A stretch of 64,000 bases of DNA from Bacteroidaceae bacterium (lineage in GTDB: Bacteria > Bacteroidota > Bacteroidia > Bacteroidales > Bacteroidaceae), in the NCBI GenBank assembly GCA_017427065.1, contig JAFRTL010000010.1, positions 1 through 64,000 on the forward strand, read 5' to 3'. How positions within the stretch are numbered: the stretch's first letter is position 1; each line of letters starts with the position of its first letter. A program made the translations under genes and the position numbers. This document shows positions 7,819 through 16,235 of this stretch, piece by piece. The notes under the pieces were generated by a model that saw only the letters and a list, made by a program, of their open reading frames with translations, made no database searches and had not been told where the DNA came from.

Positions 7819-8859
7819 ATGTTCAAATACCTCACCATCATCCTGTTGCTGTTCCTTCAGTTACCTCTTTTCGGACAGAGCCAGAAAGCCACTCCACGAC
7901 GCGGTGAAGGTATTACCACATTCCTCATACGTATGGGAAGACCAGGGCCTTCTTATTACCAGCAATTTTTGGAACTTAACAAGGATAAACTCCGCGGAAA
8001 GGAAGAGCTTCTGCTTGGAGTGAGTTATCTGATTCCCGACAAGAGAGGGCAGACAAAAACCACCACCAGCATTCAGACTGCTACCAAAGAACAAAAACCT
8101 GCCACGACGGAAGACCTAGGTACATTTAACGAACCGCTATTTGGCACAAAACTGGCAAAAGGCAAGATAGAAAGTCATAAACTTAAAGGTGCATGTTTCT
8201 ATGTAGTAAGCGGACATGGTGGTCCTGATCCTGGAGCCATCGGAAGAGTAAGTAACCATGAGTTACATGAAGATGAATATGCATATGATGTAGTTCTAAG
8301 GTTGGCACGTGACTTAATGCAAGAAGGTGCTGAAGTGCGCATTATCATTCAAGATGCAAGGGATGGTATACGTGATGATCAATACTTGAGCAATAGTAAG
8401 CGTGAAACCTGCATGGGTACCCCTATTCCACTAAACCAGACTGAGCGATTAAAGCAACGCTCTGACAAAATCAATTCCCTCTATGAGCAGGATAAAAAGA
8501 AGTACAAATATTGCCGTGCCATTTTCATCCACGTGGATAGTCGCAGCAAACGCGAGGAAACAGACGTATTCTTCTATCATGCAGACGGTAGCCAAAAAGG
8601 ACGTTCATTGGCCAAAACCATGCAACAACAATTCAAGGCCAAATATCAGCAACACCAACCTGGTCGCGGATTCGGAGGCTCAGTAGGTCCGCGAAGTCTA
8701 TATGTACTCAGAAACACCAATCCTATTTCTGTGTTTGTTGAGCTTGGAAACATCCAGAACAATCATGACCAAAAACGCTTTGTGTTGAGTTCCAACCGTC
8801 AAGCACTTGCCAACTGGTTGCTTGAGGGGTTCATAAAAGATTTTGAGGACAACAAGTAA
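7819..8859 (+). CDS. N-acetylmuramoyl-L-alanine amidase (Amidase_3)
   Basis: A 346-residue exported zinc amidase that cleaves the amide bond between MurNAc and the stem peptide. A signal peptide (about residues 1-20, ending LPLFGQ) precedes a LysM-like stretch (31-73). After a polar linker comes the Amidase_3 domain (about 123-345). Zinc and catalytic residues are seen in SGHGGPDPGA (His133), HEDEYAYD, IFIHVDSR and VFVELGN. Two DUF4230 genes follow at 2-base gaps, so the three are an operon. Confidence 0.9.
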   Translation: MFKYLTIILLLFLQLPLFGQSQKATPRRGEGITTFLIRMGRPGPSYYQQFLELNKDKLRGKEELLLGVSYLIPDKRGQTKTTTSIQTATKEQKPATTEDLGTFNEPLFGTKLAKGKIESHKLKGACFYVVSGHGGPDPGAIGRVSNHELHEDEYAYDVVLRLARDLMQEGAEVRIIIQDARDGIRDDQYLSNSKRETCMGTPIPLNQTERLKQRSDKINSLYEQDKKKYKYCRAIFIHVDSRSKREETDVFFYHADGSQKGRSLAKTMQQQFKAKYQQHQPGRGFGGSVGPRSLYVLRNTNPISVFVELGNIQNNHDQKRFVLSSNRQALANWLLEGFIKDFEDNK

Positions 8860-8861
8860 TC

Positions 8862-9437
8862 ATGAAAAGAATAGTATACATATTTATCTGTTTAGCATTG
8901 ACTGCTTGCATTGGTTCTGGTATCTCCGAGGAAGACTTGTTGCGTAATATCAATAGTACGCCGATGGTATATACTGTGGAATGCATGGCACAAACCTGTG
9001 TAGTGGAAAGATCAGACCTCTTCAGCAGTTTGCTTGGGCAGCGAACAGCTATTATTCCTGTAGAAGCAAATATCAAGGCGGGTATCGATCTATCCAAAGT
9101 GAATAATGTCAGAATTGCGGAAGGAAAAGCATACATTACTCTCCCCTCTCCCACTATTGAGATAGAAAGTACCAAAGTGCTTAATGACCAAATAGTCACC
9201 TCGGTGGGGCCTCTCCGTGCCAACTTCTCTGCTGACGAACTAACAGAAATTGCCAGCAAAGGCAGAAATGCCATTGAGGAGAAACTCAATGAATACGACT
9301 TGATAGGTCCTGCCCAAGATCAAGCGGAGGCGATAATTACCAATATCGTTAGAAAAATGGGGTTGGAGCCAGTCTTTGAACGTCGCTCTGTTTATGAGAA
9401 TCAAGAGCTGATACGGTTTGTAAAAACAAATCAATAA
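8862..9437 (+). CDS. DUF4230 family lipoprotein
   Basis: A 191-residue protein with a lipoprotein signal (lipobox ALTAC, Cys16), so probably anchored in the envelope. The body matches the DUF4230 pattern common in Bacteroidota: a strand region ending VVERSD, then ANIKAGIDLSKV, a proline turn LPSPTIEIES and a C-terminal helix starting ADELTEIA. The function of the family is unknown. It is sandwiched between the amidase and a second DUF4230 gene with 2-base gaps. Confidence 0.75.
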   Translation: MKRIVYIFICLALTACIGSGISEEDLLRNINSTPMVYTVECMAQTCVVERSDLFSSLLGQRTAIIPVEANIKAGIDLSKVNNVRIAEGKAYITLPSPTIEIESTKVLNDQIVTSVGPLRANFSADELTEIASKGRNAIEEKLNEYDLIGPAQDQAEAIITNIVRKMGLEPVFERRSVYENQELIRFVKTNQ

Positions 9438-9439
9438 TC

Positions 9440-10492
9440 ATGGAAGAGAAACTGGAACATAGGGAGCAGCAACGGAAGAAAATCTTCAGATGGGTGATTA
9501 CCATTTCCATCGTACTGATGATCTGCCTGTTCTTTAGAACACAACGGAACAACCTCTTCCGTCTTTACAACTATTTATTCATGCCTCGCACAGAATTTGG
9601 GCATATTCAAATCACAGATTTGTCTAAGACGGCTAAACTCAAGGTATTGTCTATATATAAAGAAGTTATCATCAGTCAATATCGCCAAGAACGAGGCTTC
9701 TTGTTTAACCAAAATGAATACCAAATTCATTCAATCTATCCTGGACGTTTAGATATAGGCTTCGACTTAACCAAATGCGAAGACAACTGGATTGTCTCTG
9801 ATGGAGATACTGTCATTGTATCTTTACCACCTGTTGAGATACTAAATAAAGATGCTTGGTACATAGACGAAGCCAAAAAACAGACTCCGATAGAGGATGG
9901 AACATGGACTACGGCTGACTATAACACGATGGCCCAAAGGGCCAACGCACTAATAAGACGCACCTGCGAGTTGGAGGATTGCTATAAACAGGCAGAGACT
10001 CAAGGTTTCAAGGTAGTGAGCAATTTACTCAAAACTTTTGGTTATACGAACCTGAAAATAGACATTAAGCCACGAAACAGCTATAAACCCTACCACATCG
10101 TGGATGCAGATGCAACAAAATACGTCAATCCCTATCAGTTCTATATAGGAACTAATGGAGACCACTATATTCATTTCAGCAATGGTGCCAACCTGCATTA
10201 TGCAGGAGACTTCACACAAGAAGAATTACTTTCTTTTATTGATTTATTCAATCAATTCACGATAGATGAACCGATTAGACTTTGGAACATTCAGAAACAA
10301 GGAAGTATAATCTCTATTCATATAACACAAGGGATACCCTATGGCGCCACACCAATAACTATACTGGCTCAGGACGTGGATCAAAGCAAAATCATCAGAA
10401 TTAAGAATGCTGCTGCTATGATTTGTCCTAAGAAACAAATCTCCATCTCTATCTTAGACAGAAATGGAGAAACCTTAAGAGAATTTCATTAG
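9440..10492 (+). CDS. DUF4230 family membrane protein
   Basis: A 350-residue protein with one N-terminal membrane helix (about residues 20-36). The DUF4230 region comes next (about 58-210), with the block DLTKCEDNWIVSDGDTV followed by SLPPVEIL. It is a paralogue of the preceding 191-residue lipoprotein, with an extra C-terminal domain of about 140 residues that I cannot assign. The third gene of the amidase operon, it is convergent with the DUF5606 gene three bases away. A role with the amidase in cell-wall turnover is inference from context only. Confidence 0.65.
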   Translation: MEEKLEHREQQRKKIFRWVITISIVLMICLFFRTQRNNLFRLYNYLFMPRTEFGHIQITDLSKTAKLKVLSIYKEVIISQYRQERGFLFNQNEYQIHSIYPGRLDIGFDLTKCEDNWIVSDGDTVIVSLPPVEILNKDAWYIDEAKKQTPIEDGTWTTADYNTMAQRANALIRRTCELEDCYKQAETQGFKVVSNLLKTFGYTNLKIDIKPRNSYKPYHIVDADATKYVNPYQFYIGTNGDHYIHFSNGANLHYAGDFTQEELLSFIDLFNQFTIDEPIRLWNIQKQGSIISIHITQGIPYGATPITILAQDVDQSKIIRIKNAAAMICPKKQISISILDRNGETLREFH

Positions 10493-10495
10493 AAA

Positions 10496-10924
10496 TTATT
10501 TCTCCGTTGCTACATCCTCAGTATTTTCAGCAGGTTCTTCAAAATCAGTCAAGCCATTATCGACCAACAGATTATACCACTGAACCAGTTTGCGAATGTC
10601 TGAAGTATGTACACGATCACGGTCGAAATTAGGAAGAACCTCCTGTAAATAAGCTCTCAACTCCTCGTTGCCAGCTTTCTTTACATCCATAGCTATTTTC
10701 GACCCGTTCTCCTTTGTCTGGATAGATTTGAACACTTGTCTCAATGGAATATCTTCTTCGTCTGTATACATAGCGATATCACCCAATGAGATTATTCTCT
10801 CACTTCCATATGCAGGCATACGGCGTTTGTCAAGAAGGGACTCCACAATAATCATATTTTTCCCCTGTGAAACCATTTTGAACAAACCAGGTTTGCCAGA
10901 GATTGCTAAAATCGAATTCAACAT
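10496..10924 (-). CDS. DUF5606 family protein
   Basis: A 142-residue soluble protein. The conserved Bacteroidota DUF5606 pattern is visible over residues 1-120: ILAISGKPGLFK at the N-terminus, SLGDIAMYT in the middle and VHTSDIRKLVQWYN near the end, followed by an acidic tail. The function is not known. It is the last gene of the leftward nusB-yajC-ybbR-coaE-DUF5606 block, 58 bases after coaE. Confidence 0.75.
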   Translation of the reverse strand: MLNSILAISGKPGLFKMVSQGKNMIIVESLLDKRRMPAYGSERIISLGDIAMYTDEEDIPLRQVFKSIQTKENGSKIAMDVKKAGNEELRAYLQEVLPNFDRDRVHTSDIRKLVQWYNLLVDNGLTDFEEPAENTEDVATEK

Positions 10925-10982
10925 AGTTTTACATTATTATTTATTATATTCTCAATTTATAAATAGATTTCAAAGATATATA

Positions 10983-11576
10983 TTATTTTTTTAACAGCGA
11001 AGTTATAACATGACAAACCTGCGGAATAAGTGGCGTATTCTCATCATTGTTTATCACAAAATCTGCCTTCTCTTTTTTTTCATCCTCATTCATTTGTCTA
11101 GCTATCCTGTTTTGAACAGATTTACGAGAAGCTCCATCTCTTTGCATAGTACGCTCAATACGGGTCTCTAAAGAAGCTGTGACCGCAACAATTCTTTCCA
11201 CAACATCCTGAAAACCAGCCTCAATAAGGATGGCAGATTCAATACCACAAGCCACATTACCAGATTTCTCTTGTTTATCTACCCATATTAAAAAATCTTC
11301 CTTAACAACTGGATGTATAATGTTATTTACTTTCAAAGTATGTTCTTCACAACTGAAAAGCCATGAAGCAAGAACGGATTTATTGAGACTTCCATCATCA
11401 GCATAGACATCCTTTCCAACTAATTCCGTAAGATGAGTGCGAATACCTTCATTTGTTATGGTCAATCGTTTTGATTCCTTATCGGAATCATAAACAGGGA
11501 TGCCCATAACCCGAAACAGTTGGGAAACCATACTTTTCCCGCTTCCAATTCCACCTGTAATGCCCAACCTAATCAT
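10983..11576 (-). CDS. coaE: Dephospho-CoA kinase
   Basis: A 197-residue enzyme that phosphorylates the ribose 3'-OH of dephospho-CoA, the last step of CoA synthesis. The P-loop LGITGGIGSGKS is at the N-terminus. The start MIRLGITGG at 11576 is preferred over an ATG 18 bases upstream because it matches the family N-terminus; it still overlaps the ybbR stop by a few bases, suggesting coupling. Downstream motifs such as RTMQRDGAS and the C-terminal VINND are in place. Confidence 0.93.
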   Translation of the reverse strand: MIRLGITGGIGSGKSMVSQLFRVMGIPVYDSDKESKRLTITNEGIRTHLTELVGKDVYADDGSLNKSVLASWLFSCEEHTLKVNNIIHPVVKEDFLIWVDKQEKSGNVACGIESAILIEAGFQDVVERIVAVTASLETRIERTMQRDGASRKSVQNRIARQMNEDEKKEKADFVINNDENTPLIPQVCHVITSLLKK

Positions 11577-12582
11577 TATTCTCAGAGCTATCAATATGTT
11601 CTATTAGGAAATCAACTTGTGCAGGATTAAAGCGAATATTAGTTGCTCCTTTAGGAATATTACGCAAACGAACTGAGTACTTTTGATTACCCAGCTTCAT
11701 CAAATCTTCATAAGAGACAAAAATATGGAAATCATCGGAAGTCAAGTCATTATATTGGCGAAGTCCACACTGAAAGGTAATGGCAACTTTAGAGGGGAAA
11801 GAACGCAACTGTTTATCGGGAGGAAAGTTGATGCCATGAAGCTCTACTTCCACCGTTTTCTCTGTATACATATCTACCGCCAATGTCAATGTGGATACAT
11901 CAGGGACAATCTTTGCGCCACGAGCAGATTTCAAGTGCACTTCCTTACGTAGTGTATCATCTATCCCACGAAACTCTTGTGGCTCCATATAAGCAGCTTT
12001 AATAGTATCAAGCAAGGCCAATGGAGCATAGACATGCACAGAATCTGGGGTAAAAATGGTATCAGAAAGATAGTGGCGAGGTCCTGCTGTAGCCATACCT
12101 TGAAAACGAACAGGTACCAACTTTGCCTGTCCTGTAGAATAATAATAATCTAAGGTATCTGGAGTGACAGAAACCACCTGAGTAGATGAACTCAGTTGGC
12201 TAGTTATCATTTTAGAAAAAGAAGAAGAAGGAATTTGTACATGGCTACCTTCTCCTGCTACAAAATCTATATTAAGTGGCGAGAACACTTTGCCCATGAT
12301 ATAATTAAAAAGCAAGGTTCCCTTATCACGCACATGTACCTTGACTGAAGAAACAGGATCTGAAGTGATGACCACATCGTCTGGGACATCCCTTAGACGG
12401 ACAGGAATGGTAATATCAGTTTCATAATCATTATCCAAAGTTTGGATAAGCCAAAAACCAGCAGCAACAAATATAAAGAACAAAAACAGAAAAAACTCCC
12501 TGCTCTGTTTGCTTAGCAGGAAGTTCCATAAACCACGGGAAAACTTCAGATAAGCATGCTTTATGTCCCTACGTTCTGACAT
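11569..12582 (-). CDS. YbbR-domain membrane-anchored protein (CdaR-like)
   Basis: A 337-residue protein with one N-terminal membrane helix (about residues 29-48) and a large extracytoplasmic part containing YbbR-type repeats (for example IPVRLRDVPDDVV and later VPVRFQG). In Firmicutes the relative CdaR regulates a diadenylate cyclase; in Bacteroidota its partner is not obvious here. It lies between yajC and coaE in the conserved order of this phylum. Confidence 0.8.
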   Translation of the reverse strand: MSERRDIKHAYLKFSRGLWNFLLSKQSREFFLFLFFIFVAAGFWLIQTLDNDYETDITIPVRLRDVPDDVVITSDPVSSVKVHVRDKGTLLFNYIMGKVFSPLNIDFVAGEGSHVQIPSSSFSKMITSQLSSSTQVVSVTPDTLDYYYSTGQAKLVPVRFQGMATAGPRHYLSDTIFTPDSVHVYAPLALLDTIKAAYMEPQEFRGIDDTLRKEVHLKSARGAKIVPDVSTLTLAVDMYTEKTVEVELHGINFPPDKQLRSFPSKVAITFQCGLRQYNDLTSDDFHIFVSYEDLMKLGNQKYSVRLRNIPKGATNIRFNPAQVDFLIEHIDSSENND

Positions 12583-12594
12583 CAGCCTTCCTGT

Positions 12595-12927
12595 TTATTT
12601 AACAGCCTGTGTAGCATTAGCATCTGAAGCATCTGCAAAGATAGAGTTCTTATCAATGCGGATTCTCACATTACGGTCAATTTCAAGGATAATGTCATTG
12701 TCATTGATTTCTTTGATAATACCATGAATACCACCTGCAGTTACTACCGACTGGTTTATTTGCAGTTGCTTACGAAAATTGTTTATTTCTTTTTGTTTCT
12801 TATTTTGTGGACGGATCATAAAGAAATACATGATGGCAAACATGGCGATAAGCATTATCCACATCATCATGCCATTATCAGCACCCATTGCTTGAAGCAT
12901 CAATAAATTCAGAAGTGTCATATTCAA
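12595..12927 (-). CDS. yajC: Preprotein translocase accessory subunit YajC
   Basis: A 110-residue single-span inner-membrane protein that associates with SecDF. The membrane helix (about residues 19-37) is followed by the hallmark FMIRPQNKKQKE and the conserved GIHGIIKEI segment. Length is normal. It is the second gene of the nusB block, with 12 bases to ybbR. Confidence 0.93.
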   Translation of the reverse strand: MNMTLLNLLMLQAMGADNGMMMWIMLIAMFAIMYFFMIRPQNKKQKEINNFRKQLQINQSVVTAGGIHGIIKEINDNDIILEIDRNVRIRIDKNSIFADASDANATQAVK

Positions 12928-12953
12928 AACAAATTAAAGATTTATAATTATCA

Positions 12954-13874
12954 TCAGAATTTCTTAAGCAGTTTCCCTTGGTCTTGCAACATCAATACCA
13001 CTCCATCGAGCGTCCCATTAACGAAAGAACCGCTCTTATGCGTACTATAGTTCTTTGCTAACTCCACATACTCATTCAAGGTAACACTCAGTGGAATATT
13101 AGGGAAACTAAGCATCTCTGCTACAGCCACCTGCATAATAATAATATCCATCAGAGCTAAGCGGTCGAACTCCCAGTTGCGTGTATTTTCCTCAATCATT
13201 TTACGGTATTCTTCTCCATTGAGAATACTTCTACGGAATAAACGAATGGCGAACTCACGATCTTCATCATCCTTAAATTCAGGCTGCAATGGTTGATCTG
13301 CGCCATTTGCTTCTTCAAACTTCTTGATCGTTTTCAGGATAAACGTATCTACAGTAGCTTTATCATCATTCCAGTATAGACTCTGCTCTTCGAGGAGGGA
13401 TTCAATGTCCTCATTAACCATAATAAAATTCTTATATATTTTACGCCACAACTCACGATCGGCCTCATAGGTAGTCACCCCCTCTGTCAAATACTCATTG
13501 AAAATGTCACTTGTAAAAATAGTATCAAACAGGTTCCTCACTAACGTACTGTCATTATCCCATGTACGTTTCTGATTAGACACATAGTCCACCAGTTGCC
13601 TATTAACTTCCAACTGACGTATGAATTTATTTTCTACTAATGCTGTTAGTTTTGTCTTTGTGACATCATCTAGGTTAAGACGGGAATCCAATTTACGTTG
13701 TGCATAATTGGCCACTGCCACCATCAGCATCAATAGATAATTATAAAGGTCATAGGCTTTAGAAAGGCTAAAAAGTAATTCTTTTTCAGCGGCATCCAAG
13801 TTCTTGCTACCATTCTGGTAATAAGCATACACAATCTGTATAATCTTAATACGGATGAGAACGCGGTTAATCAT
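12954..13874 (-). CDS. nusB: Transcription antitermination factor NusB (long Bacteroidota form)
   Basis: A 306-residue RNA-binding protein of the boxA antitermination complex that promotes rRNA transcription. The NusB fold is in the C-terminal half (about residues 175-305), with the family motif IPLSVTLNEYVELAKNYS and the following GSFVNGTLD. The long N-terminal extension is usual in this phylum. The start at MINRVLIRIK is chosen over an ATG 69 bases upstream because a TAATTTTG -7 box (13908-13901) sits between them. First gene of the leftward operon. Confidence 0.88.
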   Translation of the reverse strand: MINRVLIRIKIIQIVYAYYQNGSKNLDAAEKELLFSLSKAYDLYNYLLMLMVAVANYAQRKLDSRLNLDDVTKTKLTALVENKFIRQLEVNRQLVDYVSNQKRTWDNDSTLVRNLFDTIFTSDIFNEYLTEGVTTYEADRELWRKIYKNFIMVNEDIESLLEEQSLYWNDDKATVDTFILKTIKKFEEANGADQPLQPEFKDDEDREFAIRLFRRSILNGEEYRKMIEENTRNWEFDRLALMDIIIMQVAVAEMLSFPNIPLSVTLNEYVELAKNYSTHKSGSFVNGTLDGVVLMLQDQGKLLKKF

Positions 13875-14038
13875 ATCAAAGGTGTTTATAATTTTGTTTG
13901 CAAAATTAGCTATTTCTGATGACAAAATCATAATGCAACGCATTTTTTTTACTCTCGCAAAGATTTATCTTACGTTTTTATTGACATATTCAAAAAAAAT
14001 CATGATATTTGACATTTGAATCATAAAAACGAAAGATT

Positions 14039-14416
14039 ATGGAAGGACAGAAGAAAAAAAGTGTAGATGAAACAAGCGATAAGGACATTGTTTATTCACA
14101 AGCTGTCAAGGCAGGTAAACGGATCTATTATCTTGATGTCAAAAAAAGCAAGAAGGGTGAATTGTTCCTTGCCATCACCGAAAGTAAAAAAATTGTCCAA
14201 GGAGAAGGAGATAATGCTCAATTCTCTTATGAGAAACACAAGATTTTCATTTATAAAGAAGACTTCGAGAAGTTCTCAGAAGGTCTTAAAGATGTCTTGA
14301 ATTATATTTATCAACGTCAAGCTCCTGAAAGTCCTACATCAACAAAAGCTGTAAAAGATGTGGAAGGAAATGAGCCTATCATCTCAGATGAGATAAAGAT
14401 AGATATCGATTTTTAG
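14039..14416 (+). CDS. PUR-family nucleic-acid-binding protein (DUF3276)
   Basis: A 125-residue protein whose centre (about residues 18-100) is a PUR-type repeat: VKAGKRIYYLDVKKSKKGE and then FLAITESKK, ending in HKIFIYKEDFEKF. In spirochaetes and Bacteroidota such single-repeat proteins form dimers that bind single-stranded DNA and RNA, like eukaryotic Pur-alpha. The tail is acidic. It is divergent from nusB and monocistronic. Its cellular role in this group is unknown. Confidence 0.85.
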   Translation: MEGQKKKSVDETSDKDIVYSQAVKAGKRIYYLDVKKSKKGELFLAITESKKIVQGEGDNAQFSYEKHKIFIYKEDFEKFSEGLKDVLNYIYQRQAPESPTSTKAVKDVEGNEPIISDEIKIDIDF

Positions 14417-14425
14417 TAAATATTC

Positions 14426-14456
14426 ATTGCAAAATAAAAAAAAAGCAGTACTTTTG
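14426..14456 (+). promoter_or_regulatory. rplY promoter
   Basis: ATTG (14426-14429), 19 bases, TACTTTTG (14449-14456), leaving a leader of about 105 bases before rplY. Confidence 0.6.
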
Positions 14457-14459
14457 CAC

Positions 14460-14565
14460 CGCTTTTTCAAAACACCCTTGCAACAAATATAATACAAAGG
14501 TTGCAAATGTGCGATGGTGAATTAAGCAAGAACTTAATTTTAGAGTAACACAAAAATTTTAAAGA
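14460..14565 (+). promoter_or_regulatory. Structured 5' leader of rplY
   Basis: The untranslated leader has a TTGCAAC/GTTGCAA hairpin (about 14477-14507) and a TTAAG/CTTAA hairpin (about 14522-14539). A leader this long and folded is unusual for this genome and may respond to a ribosomal protein or to growth state. Inference only. Confidence 0.35.
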
Positions 14566-15147
14566 ATGAAAACATTTGAATTGAACGGAACTGCAAGAAC
14601 TATTGCAGAGCGCTCTTCTGAGCAAGCAAGAGCTTTGAAGGCTATTCGTAAGGACAATGGTGTACCATGCGTACTCTATGGCGGTGGAAAGAACATCAAC
14701 TTTACAGTAAAGGCTGATGATTTACGTAAGTTGGTTTACACTCCTCACATTTATGTAGTAAATCTGACTATCGATGGTGAGGTTCACACAGCTATTATGA
14801 AGGAACTCCAGTTCCATCCTGTAAAGGACAATATCCTTCATATTGATTTCTTGGAGATCAGTGAGCAGAAGCCTATCGTTATGGAAGTACCTGTGAAACT
14901 TCAAGGTTTGGCAGAAGGCGTAAAGGCTGGTGGTAAGTTACAACAGCAGATGCGCAAACTGAAAGTAAAGGCATTATACAAAGACATTCCAGAGATTCTG
15001 ACCGTTGACGTTACCACTTTGGGCTTAGGCAAGTCTATCAAAGTTGTTGACCTCAGCTATGATGGTCTGGAGCTCATCAATCCTAAGTCTGCCGTTGTCT
15101 GCATGGTGAAGGCTACACGTGCCGCTATGCAAGCTGCGCAGTCTTAA
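14566..15147 (+). CDS. rplY: Ribosomal protein L25/Ctc
   Basis: A 193-residue long-form L25 protein that binds 5S rRNA in the large subunit. The N-terminal L25 domain (about residues 1-92) has the motif VPCVLYGGG and ends in HIDFLEI. The C-terminal TL5/Ctc beta domain (about 95-185) follows. Length fits the long Ctc class. A hairpin lies between it and pth, so pth may be partly uncoupled. Confidence 0.94.
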   Translation: MKTFELNGTARTIAERSSEQARALKAIRKDNGVPCVLYGGGKNINFTVKADDLRKLVYTPHIYVVNLTIDGEVHTAIMKELQFHPVKDNILHIDFLEISEQKPIVMEVPVKLQGLAEGVKAGGKLQQQMRKLKVKALYKDIPEILTVDVTTLGLGKSIKVVDLSYDGLELINPKSAVVCMVKATRAAMQAAQS

Positions 15148-15171
15148 AGAGTAAGTCTTTTCGTCTTATAT

Positions 15172-15220
15172 ACGGATGGTTCGCTACGCTGATGCAAATC
15201 AGCAGAGTGTTACCATCCGT
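15172..15220 (+). terminator. Hairpin between rplY and pth
   Basis: ACGGATGGT (15172-15180) pairs with ACCATCCGT (15212-15220), with an inner GCTGAT/ATCAGC stem. It is followed by AATTTATTT and not by a pure T run, so it may be an attenuator or an mRNA-stabilising stem. Confidence 0.5.
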
Positions 15221-15243
15221 AATTTATTTAGTATAATGGTATT

Positions 15244-15807
15244 ATGAAATACTTGATTGTAGGATTAGGGAATATAGGACCCGACTATCATGAAACGAGA
15301 CATAACTCCGGCTTTATGGTGGTGGATCGACTTGCTTCAGCGGCTGGTCTGACATGGGAGGACAGGCGTTATGGATTCGTCACTACCCTCAGCATTAAGG
15401 GACAGCAGCTGGTATTACTCAAGCCATCTACGTTCATGAACCTCAGCGGTAACGCTGTGAGATACTGGATGCAGAAAGAAAACATTCCATTAGAACGTCT
15501 TTTGGTGATCGTGGATGATTTTGCCCTTCCTACAGGCGCCTTACGTCTAAAACCTAAAGGGAGCGATGGTGGACACAATGGGCTAAGAAACATAGCAGAC
15601 GTACTAGGAACACAGGAATTCGCACGCTTGAGATTCGGCATAGGCAATGAATTCCCAAGAGGTGCTCAAGTAGATTATGTGCTCAGTGGATTCACGGATG
15701 AAGAGTGGGAGATTCTCCCAAAACGATTGGATCTAGCTGGGGAAATGGTGAAAAGTTTCTGCTTGGCTGGCATTACCATTACGATGAACCAATATAATAA
15801 AAAGTAA
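15244..15807 (+). CDS. pth: Peptidyl-tRNA hydrolase
   Basis: A 187-residue esterase that releases peptides from stalled peptidyl-tRNA. Active-site blocks are seen: [19 protein letters not shown] with the catalytic His, [12 protein letters not shown] and the GGHNGL loop. Normal length. The S4-domain gene begins 2 bases after its stop. Confidence 0.95.
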   Translation: MKYLIVGLGNIGPDYHETRHNSGFMVVDRLASAAGLTWEDRRYGFVTTLSIKGQQLVLLKPSTFMNLSGNAVRYWMQKENIPLERLLVIVDDFALPTGALRLKPKGSDGGHNGLRNIADVLGTQEFARLRFGIGNEFPRGAQVDYVLSGFTDEEWEILPKRLDLAGEMVKSFCLAGITITMNQYNKK

Positions 15808-15809
15808 AG

Positions 15810-16232
15810 ATGGAGGCTAGAATCGATAAATGGCTATGGGCTGTACGTATCTTTAAGACTAGAAGCATTGCTGCAGATGCTTGTAAGATGGGACGTGTGG
15901 GTATCAATGGCACACAAGTAAAAGCTTCACATAACGTGAAGGTCAATGATGTGGTACAAGTACGCAAACCTCCTATTACCTACTCTTTCAAAGTGCTGCA
16001 AGCCATAGAGAAACGCGTAGGAGCTAAGCTCGTTCCTCAAATGTTGGAAAATGTCACTACACCAGACCAGTTGGAATTGTTAGAAATGAGCAAGATCAGT
16101 GGGTTTATGAACAGAGCTAAAGGTACAGGGCGTCCAACGAAGAAAGACCGTCGTCAGCTTGATGAATTTACAGCACCTGAGTTTATGGACGACTTTGACT
16201 TTGATTTTGATGATAATGATGAAGAATTATAG
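15810..16232 (+). CDS. S4-domain RNA-binding protein (Hsp15/HslR-like)
   Basis: A 140-residue protein with an N-terminal S4 domain (about residues 2-60): RIDKWLWAVRIFKTRS, then GRVGINGTQVKASHNVK. Relatives bind free 50S subunits carrying nascent chains and help recycle them, which fits its place right behind pth. The C-terminus is very acidic with a run of Asp and Glu. It lies 2 bases after pth and 3 bases before the oxidoreductase. Confidence 0.88.
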   Translation: MEARIDKWLWAVRIFKTRSIAADACKMGRVGINGTQVKASHNVKVNDVVQVRKPPITYSFKVLQAIEKRVGAKLVPQMLENVTTPDQLELLEMSKISGFMNRAKGTGRPTKKDRRQLDEFTAPEFMDDFDFDFDDNDEEL

Positions 16233-16235
16233 ATT

